A DNA stretch of 64,000 nucleotides from Hypomesus transpacificus (lineage: Eukaryota; Chordata; Actinopteri; Osmeriformes; Osmeridae), in contig NC_061065.1 in the NCBI RefSeq assembly GCF_021917145.1, positions 12,211,412-12,275,411 on the forward strand. Reading direction: 5' to 3'. The notes beneath the pieces were generated by a model. That model did not search any database and was not told the DNA's origin. It saw only the letters and a program-made list of their open reading frames with translations. Made by a program: the position numbers and the translations under genes. Positions 25,845 through 38,900 of this stretch are shown here, one piece after another. Numbering within the stretch: position 1 is the first letter of the stretch; the number at the start of each line of letters is the position of its first letter.

Positions 25845-28800
25845 ATGATGCCGGTGAGGAAACTGTAATGCCTAAAAAGTATTACAACATGATGTGTTGG
25901 TGCTACTGCTACTTTGTTAGTGATTGGTGCACAGACCAAACGAAATCAGAGCAAGGGATACATTGATATCAAAATGATTGACCGAACCACAGACACTGAT
26001 AAAATGATCCAAGCCTATACGAAAATGTCTTAATTTTGCTTGCCTATTGTACTAGGTACTAGTACACCTCTTGAACATTCAGTTGCTGTTTTGCTTTTGA
26101 ATAAACACAACTCGAATGTGACCCGCAAGTTTTTATTTTGAATAGTCAAACCTTTTTCTAGAATATTTGTTACTTTTTGTCATGACAAGTAGCCTGCATT
26201 GTGTTTACAAAAACTTACGATATTATGTTTACAAAACATTTTTTTTTTTTTTAAATAAAGCTGTTACCTTGCTATTTTGGATATTCCGTTATGTCAATAA
26301 ATATAAAAAAAACATATGTATATATTGTAACAGAACATTAACAAATTGTCAGTTGCACAAATAATTTTGCTACAATAATAGCTGTCATTGTAGCTTACAG
26401 TGCCATCCTGTTGGCCCAACGGAGAACTATTTACTTTGATACAATTCTCACACATAGTAAGCATTGTGTGAAACAGCTTTATGGTGACTGCAAGTCTTGC
26501 ATGTCCATGAACAGCCGCCTTTTACAGGAAGTTAATATTGATTCTAAATACAATACAATTTTCTTATTAGCTTTTTCTACATTTTAGTATTCTAATACTT
26601 TCCTCCATACTCCACCAGAATTTGCTGCTATAGCCTGTTATATCATATTCAGTTAATGCACTGGTAAAAATATGGTTAGAATCATTTTCTGCCTGAGGAC
26701 GGAAATCATACTTTTGGTTGGTTTGTAATTCTCGAGTGCCTTACTGTGTAAGGAGCTTCTATGCCCAAGGATGTGTGACTCAATGGACTTGACTGGCTCA
26801 GAGTCTGTCAAAGTTGATCCTGAATAGATAAAATAAATCAGCTCTTGACTTATAAGAGCCCCACCTGTTTGGTGACCTTTTATCTATTATATATTTTTCT
26901 TCCCTAATGCACTTGTCTAAATTGTCATCTTTCTTACTGCAGAGCTTTTCAAATGTTAATGGATCCTGTCATGAGAACTTAGAATCGTGAGGACAATTGG
27001 CTCTTAAGTTAATGTTTTTCTTTGAGACTCAAACCTCACTTTTTGCACTTCTTCAGTTTGGTATATCCTTTTGAAAGACATGTTAATTTCATTCAGTAAT
27101 GACCATTGTAATCATATAAGCAAGAAGCAGGCAGTGGCATGCACTCTTCAGTTTGCCATTTTGATTCTCTGTCCACGTCAGGACAATGGACCCTTGCTTG
27201 AATCGGTAAACAGCCATTTTCAAAATATAGGAGTTGCTGGCTGGGATCAGTGCCTGTTCTCTGTAGTAGGTCTCCCCTGTCACAGCCTGGTCAACTCAAT
27301 CTTATTTGATAATTTTGTTGCACTGTCATAACACACCTAAGGGGAGCCTTATTTAAAAAGGGGAGCTTGCAGGCAAAAACGTGTCTCTCTCCCTCCCTCT
27401 CTCCCTCCCTCCTTGCCTCTGTCCTTCAGTGGATGCACACACAGCATGCCTTTACACAAAGGAGACCAATGCTGTTTTGCAGAGCCCACGTCTGCAAACC
27501 TTTTTACTTGTGGGCTACTGGCGTTTCCCGCTCGTCTTTACTAGTTTCTAGTTTTATTGAATGCTGAGTATTTGAAGTCTGAATGTTAGAATGAAGAAGT
27601 TTGTGACAGTAGTGTTAAGAAGCCTGGTGAGCCTCTCAAAAGACCGAAACACTTGGACTAAGAAGGTCCACCACCCCCAGAATGAGGGCAGGAGACAGGT
27701 GGCTTTCAAAGGGTCAAAGCCTACGGGCAGACGGAACTTAGCAGGGGCAACACGTCTTTCCCTCAAGGTGAGATCACTGACCTCTTGAAATTCAGTGTGA
27801 TTTGTCATTGCCTGTGCCACATTTGGATATTAGTCTGAGCTTGAAGTGATTGCGGAAATTGCCACTTTAAGGTGATTGACATCGTCATTGTTGCATGAAA
27901 ATGTAAATGAGTCTTGGCTATGTTGGCATGCATGTGTGATGTACATCATACATTTCTTAGTGAAATAATAGTCTGTCCTGACTAAATACCTTACATGTCT
28001 GCTGTCCAAATAGGCTATATCCAGTAATGGATTTTCTTTTATGACATTAGCATAAATCATCCACTTGGTTTTGCTCATAGATACATTGTTGCTGTCCAGA
28101 TATTGGGATTGATGAATACCTATTGTTGTGATGAACTTTAATTATGTTTCCTAAATTGATCCATAGCCTATCTGTGCTCATGGAATGATTGTATTTGTAC
28201 GGTTATTTAAAATAAATTGCTTACAGTGTGAGTAGAATTGTAACAGATTGTCTGTAGAATCCAATGTGTTTCTGCTCAATGGTGTGTATATTTCTTTAGT
28301 TATTGTCACATTAGTTCAAGGCATTGTGGTATTTTTTTGTGTGCTCTCTCGTTGACACATGCTTCAGATTTGGGTCATATGGATTACGCATCAGGGAATT
28401 TTATTTTATTGCGCCATTTCATGTGCTTCGGTTTGAGATCAGTACACATGGAGGCAGTCCAGAATAAGTGCTTGGTGGTGCAGGAAAGTCATGTTTTGAA
28501 ACACCCAGGGAACTATGGGTTTGATATAAGCTGACACAAAGCTTAAAAGGAGGCAACATCTAGTATTATGAAATCAAGAGGTACAAAAAAAACTTCAATC
28601 AACAGCACTCTATTAGGATCAATCTAGTGTTCCTGCAGTGATAAACAATTGGCAGTCTAGTTTAAAGCTACACTTGGTAACATTATAAAATTAATAAAAA
28701 AAATATGGGAAAGGGTGCCCCTAATTCTTGTCTGAACTCCTACACTTTCCTTCAGCTGAAGTTAGATTGACACAAAATAAGACAATGAGAAAGGTACGCC

Positions 28801-31800
28801 TCGCCAAGGAAGGCACGCCTTGCTGAAGGCGATTGGCTGGAACAGAATTGCCTCTACCGAGTTGGCTTGAAAGTGCCGGTACGCTCCAAAAATGTTCAAA
28901 ATGACATTCCACTGGCACTGGCCTGTCTGTGTTGCTAAAAAGCTCTCAGAGGACCTCATTATTACACACCATGTTTAAAGGGAACTGAAAAAATCCTACC
29001 AGGAAAAAATGGTCCCAGCTGAAAAAATGGTTGCTTAATATAATTCTCTTGCAATTTGTTTTCCTCTTTCAGATGATCTTAACAGTGTACCTCAGTGATG
29101 GAGAGCAGGCTTTAACAGAGGTACCCATCACCCCAGAAACCTCATGCCGTGACGTGGTGGAGTTTTGCAAGGAGCCTGGAGAGAGTGGCTGCCATCTGGC
29201 TGAAGTGTGGCGAGGCAATGGTAGGGGAAGAATGACACTTGTACAGCGCTCTCGTTGGAAACAAGTATATTCTATTTGACATAATGAGGGAAAAAATGCA
29301 GCTTAATGGTGGGTTGTCGGTCCAGGATATTTTTATTACACAACCAGAATTGACTTTGACCTGACAACCTAGCACTCACTTTCCCTCAGTGTGCTTTGCA
29401 CAAAAAGCCCAAACACTGATGACACAGGAGTTTGTCACAGTGGATATTGTTGATGGATCGTTCAGACAATGCAAGTGTTAGCATTCCTCTTTCACTTGGG
29501 CTTCAACCTTACAAACCATGGCCTTACTTTAACAGGTTGTTTGCTGTCTGCAACACATTTCTGTGGAAACAAACATTTGAGTATTGACATTTTAGAATGA
29601 AAAAACGCATGACTTGGTTCAGTCACCAATCTCTTCCCAACACTGTGATTCTATGTCCGGTGTATCATGCCATTATAATTCAAACAGAGAACTTACAGAG
29701 TCTTAAATTTGTCTTTACAGAGCGAGCTATTCCGTTTGAACACATGATGTATGAGCACTTGCAGAAGTGGGGCCCTCGTAAACAAGAGGTGAAGTTCTTC
29801 CTCAGACACGAAGAGTCACCCACCGAGAGCAGTGATCAAGGTGGGTGCGCTAAACTCCACATTCTAATTCCTACTTTGTGCCCCGCTCTGCCTCACTTGG
29901 ACGCTATGAAATCAAAAGCCATTGTGTGTCATTGCCCAAGCACACAGACACTCGAAGACACGCAGGTGTCTTAGATGTGCTGTCAAAAGTGGATGAGGAA
30001 GCCGTTTTTATCTGGCAGTTTATCTTAGTTGGTGTTTGTAGTCACGTGATGTCTTACTTGGGTTATTGCTGCAAGAGATAAGCAGGAAAGTGGAACGGCC
30101 AGGAAAGCCTCTGCTGTGCCTGGTTATCAGATGGTCAAGCTTGGGTGACAGATCAGGAACGTCTTGCTGAATTTATGAGATGACGTCGTTCAGCCTCTGA
30201 GCCAGAGAATATTGAAGCTCACAATATATATACAGTGCCCTCCAAAAGTATTGGAACAGTGAGGCCAATTCCTTTATTTTTGCTGTAGACTGAAAACATT
30301 TGGGCTTGACATCAAACGATGAATGTGAAACCAGAGATCAACGTTTCAGCTTTTATTTCCAGGTATTTACATCAGGATCTGATGCACAAATTAGAAAATA
30401 TCACCTTTTTGTTCGAACCCACCCATTTGTCACGTGAGCAAAAGTATTGGAACATATGACTGACAGGTGTGTTTTGTTGCCCAGGTGTGTCCTATTACAT
30501 ACATTATTCAATCAATAAATACCACTGAATGTCTACACTCAGGTTCAGATTGGGTAAGATAGGTTTTGTCTATGCAGACTGTATTCAGAGGTGAAAACAA
30601 CATGAAAACCGGAGCGCTGTCTTTGGGTGAAAAACAAGCAATTGTGAGTCTTAGAGAAGATGGAAAATCAATCAGAGCCATTGCAGAAACATTGGCCATA
30701 GCCAGTACAACCATTTGGAATGTCCTGAAGAAGAAGAAAACTACTGGTGTACTAAGTAACAGACGTCAAACAGGTAGACCAAGGAAAACATCAGCAGTTG
30801 ATGACAGAAACATTGTGAGAGCTGTAAAGAAAGACCCTAAAACAACTGTTAGTGAGATCAGCAACAACCTCCAGATGGCAGGAGTGAAGGTATCACTATC
30901 CACTGTTCGCAGAAGACTTCATGAACAAAAGTACAAGGGCTACACCAGAAGATGCAAACCACTCATTAGCAAGAAGAATAGGAAGGCCAGGCTGGAATTT
31001 GCCAAAAAGTACAGAGATGAACCTCAAAAATTCTGGGACAAAGTTTTATGGACTGATGAGACAAAGATTAACTTTTACCAAAGTGATGGAAAGGCTAAAG
31101 TTTGGAGAAAGAAAGGAACTGCTCATGATCCCAAACACACAAGCTCATCTGTGAAACACGGTGGAGGTAATGTCATGGCTTGGGCTTGCATGGCTTCTTC
31201 TAGGACGGGCTCATTAATCTTCATTGAGGATGTAACACATGATGGCAGCAGCAAAATGAACTCGGAAGTCTACAGAAACATTTTGTCTGCCAATTTAAGG
31301 AAAGATGCAACCAAACTGATTGGCAGAGCCTTCATCATGCAGCAAGATAACGACCCAAAACACACTGCCAAAACAACAAAGGAGTTCATCAGGGGCAAGA
31401 AATGGAAGGTATTAGACTGGCCAAGTCAATCTCCAGACTTAAACCCTATAGAGCATGCATTTTACCTGCTTAAGAGGAGACTGAAGGGAGGAACCCCACA
31501 AAACAAACAACAACTGAAAGAGGCTGCAGTGAAAGCCTGGGAAAGCATCAAAAAGGAAGAATGCAAAAGTTTGGTGACGTCAATGGGTCACAGACTTGCT
31601 GCAGTTATTGAAAGCAAAGGATTTGCAACTAAATATTAAGTCTTATTCACTTAAATATGTTTTAAGTATATCTGTTCCAATACTTTTGCTCACATGACAA
31701 ATGGGTGGATTCAAACAAAATGTGATATTTTCTTAGTTGTGCATCAGATCCTGATGTAAATACCTGGAAATAAAAGCTGAAACGTTGATCTCTGGTCTCA

Positions 31801-34800
31801 CGTTCATTATTTGATGTCAAGCCCAAATGTTTTCAGTCTACAGCAAAAATAAAGGAATTCGCCTCACTGTTCCAATACTTTTGGAGGGCACTGTATATAT
31901 ATATATATATATTTCTATGCTGCTAGTTTTTGATAAATGTCCATAATCACATGATGACCTGTCATGTGACATCAGGTGTCAGCAGCTTCCCATGAATCAA
32001 TGTTTCAGCATTTGACTGTTTAAACAGAGTGCAAAACCGATTTGCGTTCTGTTTATTTTTTATTTTTAACATCATACCGTGATGGCAACATCTTCACACA
32101 CCTTATGCACCCTCTGGCTTTAAACTAAAATACAAGTTTGTCTTATAAAGTCTTCAAATCATTTTGGCTTTGTATTTGTCTACTTTGTGTGGCATCGGCT
32201 GGTTTGTTAAAAGGGACCATTATGAATGAAGTGTATTTTCCTGCTGTGTACATCTCACTCTTTGCAGGGAGCCAGCAGTCTCAGGAGCAGGCCAACCGCA
32301 GGACTGGAAGCAGTGGAGAAAAGAACGAGAATGGGGTAAAAGCTTTCTCACGATGCACATCATCAACACAATCGTGATATTCTCGAGTATTTTCAATTGT
32401 ACATCCATGGGGACTATTAGACGGACTCATCGCTGACTGAAGCAAAGTATGCCAGAGGCTGTGTTTACATGGCTGCTGCAGGGAAACCTCGACTAAAATA
32501 GTGACTCAGAGGCCTCACTTTTTTCCTAGTCTAAATGCCATACAGATTTTTAGTGGCTGTGCTGACCAAACCACCACAATGGACTTGGCGGTTATGTTGC
32601 TTTTCCAGGTCAAATGGCCCGATGAAGAAGTATGAATTATTGACGAGTCAACGAGAATTATTTCCCTTATTGATGCTGCCAAATCATGACATATGTACAC
32701 AAACCTTGCTGGTCAGAGCAGCATATACAGTAGTCTAAACAACAAGTGTGGTTATGCAATTAATGTACCCCTCCAACAAATCAGAATCGAGTATCCACAA
32801 TATAACAAATATACTGTCAGAATATCTCTGAGTTACTGTCTCTATCATGATCTATATCTAGGTATTGCCATGTCCATTGTCAGCAGGTGCTGATCTGTTG
32901 TCAGTACTGATTAGCGTGGCCAGTGGGTTTTCTGGGTTAAAGAGAGGTTGGCAGTTGAGCCTCCCTGGGTGACTGATGCAGTTGGGGACTGTCAAGTGGC
33001 ATGGCTGCCTGTCCTGACCATTGCACCAGAGCTGGCCAAATAATATAGCCAATGCTTTCATTTCACTACTACAGTACTCTCTATAAATCTAACGTAAAAT
33101 GCCAGCAAACACATCACCTCTCCTACTTACAATAAGGGAACTTGACCACAGTATGTTGTAGTTTATCCAACACTGTCTGAATCCGGTTCTTAGAAGAACG
33201 CCGCTCTGTCCCATATTTACTGTGTGAGCTATAATGTATCTCTCAGTTCGAGTTGGCCTCATAAGCACTCTGTGAAGTGTGTATCCAGTCCATTACCCCC
33301 CCCCCCCCCCCCCCCCCCCTCCTCCTCCATGCACTCTCTCATACCGTCCCAGATTCCAGAACGGGAAGCTGCCGTGGTCAAGGGAGCGGAACTAATTTAA
33401 CCTTAAGGGGGGGATTTGGGTAAGAACTAGAACGTCACGAGATGCCAAATTGTTTATTTATTTCCCTCCCCTTCTCAAGAGACGGCAGCATGACACACCT
33501 TCTGTCTTTCCATCGTATCTAATACACAATATCCAGTTGTGTGTGTGTGTGTAGTGTGATCCAGTTCCTCATTAGTTGGTTTCTGTGAGCAATGTTACAG
33601 AGTTGCCTGACCGACAGCCTACACACACACAAAAAAAGGAGTGAACCAGTTACCCTGGGGTTCTGATGGATGTGAAGGCCACCTCTGACAGAGCTGCTGA
33701 CCCTGCATCTGTTAAGACCCCTCAGCTAGGAAATCGATTGTTTCAACTTTCCAGTTGGCCAATGTCTAGTTTGTAAAAGATCAGTGTAAAATCAAGATGT
33801 GGACCCTAGCTCAATAAGTCTGAGTGGAAGACTCAAGCGTAATTTGGGGATGTATCTAACAGTGCACTGACAATAACATTCTGGTTTTCATTTGGGTCAG
33901 GCCCAGAGCCCGTTACAATTTGCAAATACCTGGGTTCCGTTGCTAGTACCAATGGTAACGTGGTTACATTGGTGAACTGTGTAAAGAATCATTCAAAGTC
34001 ACTTTGAATGGTTGGTAGAGCCACTGACTTGCCTGGTTCCGTGCTCTCGGTGATTTGTCCGTTAGACCGCCACTGAGTGGCCATGCGTGTAAGTTTCTCC
34101 ATTCTCTCCATCTCAAACGCAACACTGTCCCGAGAACGCGCAAGACTCGCCACGCGCTTGCATGGATACGCGCATGTAGCTTTCTCCTCCGAGCGTGACT
34201 TGCTTTGGCTTAGTCCCTCCCCCAGTTCCGTCTCATCTCCAGTACACCCTCTCCAGTCATCTGCTCTACATCTATATCGCGTCAGTGCACATACGTCATT
34301 CATCCAGCACCACGACAAGAAATACTCGCTGCTTCTAGGGAGGAGAGACCAGGCCTTGGGTAAGGAAATATTCATAGACGACCTGGCATGATTGACATGA
34401 CTGTGTGATGGCTTTTTAGTTATCTATGAACCTGTTGTCTCTCATCACTCATCCTCCATTGGTTAACCCCATCCACCACTTACTGTGCTGTCTTGCGTAC
34501 ATACAGTGAGCACACGTCCTTGGAGAGTGACACATCTTTTTTTGTTGTTGTCTTTTTTACAAAGGACATTGTGGCTAAAGGAATGTTCCTGTACGTGGCC
34601 AAAGTGCACATTTAGCTGAGGGGTTTTGACAGGACATTGAGTGGCAGGCATCCTCATGTCCCAGTGGTGAGCTTTACCAGGAGGTAGAACAAAGATATGG
34701 CGTTCCTATCCAGCTCATGTGTTCTAGTACAATCCATCATTGGTTCGGAGACGAGCGCGGGACTTGAAACAAAGCTATTGGATTTACCGATTGAGTTGTA

Positions 34801-35959
34801 TGTCAGATGTATCCACGAGCAATAGGTCACCGTCTATTTTAGTGTCCGTATCCACACTGCTGGGTGTGCACGCATGATTACTGCAGCTTCACATACTGAA
34901 ATACGTCGTGCTGTTATATGTAGCCACCATCTGGGTCCACCTTGAAACATGACTCTATTTGAAACGTTTTGTACAGGCTACCAATGAAACGGGTAGGGAA
35001 GCTCCAAGTTAATGGATCGTGTGTGTGTGTTAGGTGGGGAGCCCCCGTGTGGAGCTCACGCTGTCAGAGCTGCAGGAGATGGCCACACGGCAGCAGCAAC
35101 AAATTGAGGTGCAACAGCAGATGCTTGTCGCTAAGGTAACACCTTTTTGATTAGGAATTGATGTGGATATTATCTTTGTTGCATGTTAAAATTTGAACTT
35201 GTACGTTTTGCCATCTTCTACTACTACCTAGGGATAGTCTTTTGTTGGTGAATCGCATACAATTAATAGAAAAATCGTTTTTGGGGTTGGTGTAAGTGAA
35301 TGAAGAAAATGTAGAGTTGAGAACTCTACATTTCCATGGGACCCTCACCTGATCTAAGAACGTCTTATGGAGTTGCCTCATTTGTACCTGAGGGGTCTGA
35401 GACCCCGAATGATCTGTCTGTGCGTATTTAAAGGTACAATAGGATCTAGTTAGTTATTTTCATGAAAATAAAATACAATCTACGTTCTTCCATAAACATT
35501 TGGGTAAATTAGATAGTAGTAAATCATAGAAAATATTCAAAAGACAAACTACCCACATATGGTTTTGATTCATGTATGCCCAACTGCATATTACATGGAA
35601 ATCCAGAGCAGTGAAGACAAACGTTCCATCTGAATAATCGGAAGCGTCCCGTGTGCGTCTAGGAGCAGCGTCTGCGCTACCTGAAGCAGCAGGAGAGACG
35701 GCAGCAGCAGTCGGTGTCTGAGACGGAGAAGCTTCAGAGGCTGAAGGACCGCGTGGAGAACCAGGAGGCCAAACTCAAGAAGATCCGCGCCATGAGGGGC
35801 CAGGTGGACTACAGCAAAGTCATCAACGGCAACCTGTGTACGTACTCACACACACGGTCTCAATCTGTGTCCGTCCTCACACACACAGTCTCAATCTGTG
35901 TGCGGCCTTTCTCCTGTGCTCTCCAATCCACCAAGGTACTAAAGGACTTTGCTCTCACC

Positions 35960-35990
<31 letters not shown>

Positions 35991-38900
35991 ACACACACCT
36001 TTCTCCTCAGCTGCCGAGATCGAGCAGGTGAACGGGTTGTTCCAGGAGAAGCAGGCGGACCTGCAGGCGGCCGTGCTGCGGGTGGAGCAGCTGAGCCTGC
36101 AGCTGGAGGACCTGCGGAGAGGCAAGCTGAACAACCTGCAGTCCGCCCTGGGAGGGCAGGTGTCCAGTACCGCCGCTCTGGAGCTGCGCAAACTCTACCA
36201 GGAGCTGCAGGTCTGTGAAATGGCACGAGATGAGACTGTATGTTACCTGCAGCCGCCCCCCCCCCCCCCCTTGTACGGTCTGTAGAGTGACGTTGTCACC
36301 TCTGCTGATTGGCCAAAGCTTTAGTCTTCCTTAAAAGAGCCAGGTATTTGTCATGGCCAAAACCGCGAAGCAAATACATTATAGACTACTGTTTTGGGCT
36401 CTGAAATGTGTTTATTATGATTGAGTTGTATCCCAAATCTGTCGAGATTTGCTTTGTATCGAAACAGTGAAATAAATAGTAGGAACACTTGGACACATTA
36501 GCTCTCACAGTCCACTGATGTACCAGTACCACCTACGATCACACGTCGTCCGCCCTCCCGATTGAATTGTTTGGTGTCACAAATCGGGCGTGCACCTCCC
36601 CCCCCCCCCCCCCCCCCCCCCCCGTTTCCCAGATAAGAAACAAGCTGAACCAGGATCAGAACAGCAAGCTGCAGCAACAGAAGGACCTGCTGAACAAGCG
36701 CAACGTGGAGGTGACGCTGATGGACAAGCGCATCACTGAGCTGCGCGACCGCCTCTACAAGAAAAAAGCTGAGGCACGTCCAAAAGAGAACGTGCCTGTA
36801 AGGCTAGGAGCGCACAGCACACACAACATGCTACACACATTAGAGATCACCGTCATTACTTGTGGATGCGCTGTTAACTGTATGTACAATATTTGTTATT
36901 TTGATCATAGCTACAATAACTAGTGCAATGCGATAACTTCCCATTTAGCCAGCAAACGGTTAGCTTAGCAATAAAAAGATTTGGGGCAAGTTTGAAGTCC
37001 ACGAGATGTTCTATTAGAGTCCTTCTTCACGTGACCCCACTTGCCTTCATGTGTTCATGTGGTTCTTGTCACCCTACAGCTCAACCGGACTAATGGACCG
37101 CCGTCTCCCCAGCCGGCCCCTGGGACAGTGGGTCGCGTGGCAGCCGTGGGGCCGTACATCCAGGTCCCTGTGCCGGGGACGCAGGAGAGTGGGTACTCTG
37201 TGCCGGCAGACCCCCTCAAGCCCCAGTCGCTGGGCGTCAACGTCCCCAACAACCAAGCCCGCTTGAAATCAGGTTTGTCTAACTGCCCTCCCAATTCCTT
37301 TTTGTCAGCTCTGCTGCGCCGTGGTTGAGTTCTCCCTCCGCCTGCTGATACGTTTGACCTTTCCTTTGCCCTCTCTTTAATTTGCTTTTTGAGTGTGGTT
37401 GCCACTTCCATTAGTTTCTGGCGAATCCTTTTCGGTTCAAAATGTATTTGATATTGGACCGTAGGCACATGTACCAAGCCAAAATGTATTTGAGTTCTAT
37501 TGCGGCAGGAGTATTACAGTCATAAGAGACTCCTAACCCCAAACAAACAAAAATTCTGTCCTCCTGTTTTTGATTCTCCCGGATCAGTTGAGATCCCGGG
37601 GCCCAATGTATCCAGTTATGTCAACAACTGGTTTCTATACTAGATTAAGAGTGGTTATCCCAGAATGTCAGTCAAACAAAAGATTTTAAAGAACCTGTAC
37701 AGACTTGGCTAGCCAGCGAATATGCTGTCCCAGACGTTCTAAAAAGTAATTGTATCTGTAACGACAGTACAGGTATTGCTTATAAAGTGATCAACAACAG
37801 CAAAAAGGTAGATGCCAGTGTATGTACAAGCCGATGACAAAACATACATTTACAAACATTTTTATGTATAGCTTTCCTGCCCAATAGCATGCAATATAAT
37901 TTCCGTACAGAGAACTTGAACAACCAGCCAGAACACCCACCACCATCAGTGGCGGATTCTGTGAGAAAGCCCCCCAGCTCATGGAAGGTGTCAGATTTAG
38001 ACATCGTTGTGGACCCTGTACCAGCATCCCCTCAAGAAGCTCACGTGGGCCCCGGGGCCCCCTCTGGTTTGGAAGGCCCTTCCCGTGAGTGTGCAGGTTG
38101 CCTAAGCAGAGGGATGGCTTGCTTTGAACCTTCTTAGATATCTGAGTGAGATTTAGTTGGCCATTGTATTCTAACTGAAGCTTGTTAACAACCAAGGATA
38201 TTGAGGGAATCGTTTTTATGAAATGGATTGATGAGACTCAGTAAAATTGCTAACTGAGACATGTTGGTGCTTGATGAGGTTTATAACAGTAATTCCTGCT
38301 TTGCCTCAGACATTGAGACACATTGCCCACTATGCAAGTTTGAGGGCTATATAAAAAAGCCCCTCAAACATAAATCATGCATGGTGCGAATAAATAGGCA
38401 AATGCTTTTTTTGACGCTGCAGCATCCATTGCATTTTTTTGGCCAGACCATGCTATGGTTTGCTGTTTTCTTGTGTTCTTTTGCACCTTCAGTTGAGAAT
38501 ACTTTGCTTATAATGCAAGTGGAGCAATAGAGCTGTGTAACATTCTTTTTTGGGGGGGGACAAAATTAAATACCAAGCAACTTGGTCACTGAATTTTGTA
38601 AATGACTATTTCTTATGAGCACTAAAAAGAAAGAAGACAGGATATGTAGAATTTGCGTGTGTGTGAAAGCGCATCAAGAAAAATGATCTAAAACCTACAC
38701 CGTTTATGATTCTTCATTGGGTACTCTTTTGACCTCATGAACTAGCAGTCTGGATCTAGTTGTCATGGTTTATAGAAAGAGCTAGGGGTTTCATCGCTCT
38801 CTAAATTTCAGCGTCACACCACAGGGATATACATAGGTGCTCCTTTGTGCTTTGGCATCGGGATAGAAAACACAGATCCTGCATTATTATGCATAGCTAC

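Noticed and set aside
31894-31912. (TA)n as a separate microsatellite
   Set aside because: It adjoins the Tc1 right end and is best seen as the TA-rich target flank.
34077-34391. Overlapping 104- and 128-codon frames in a ppp1r13b intron
   Set aside because: No phase-compatible splice sites fit the gene and there is no domain. Likely chance in a GC-richer patch.
35836-36285. Open frames running through poly-C and (CA)n
   Set aside because: They only appear because homopolymers and dinucleotide repeats lack stops. The real coding part is the exon at 36011-36210.
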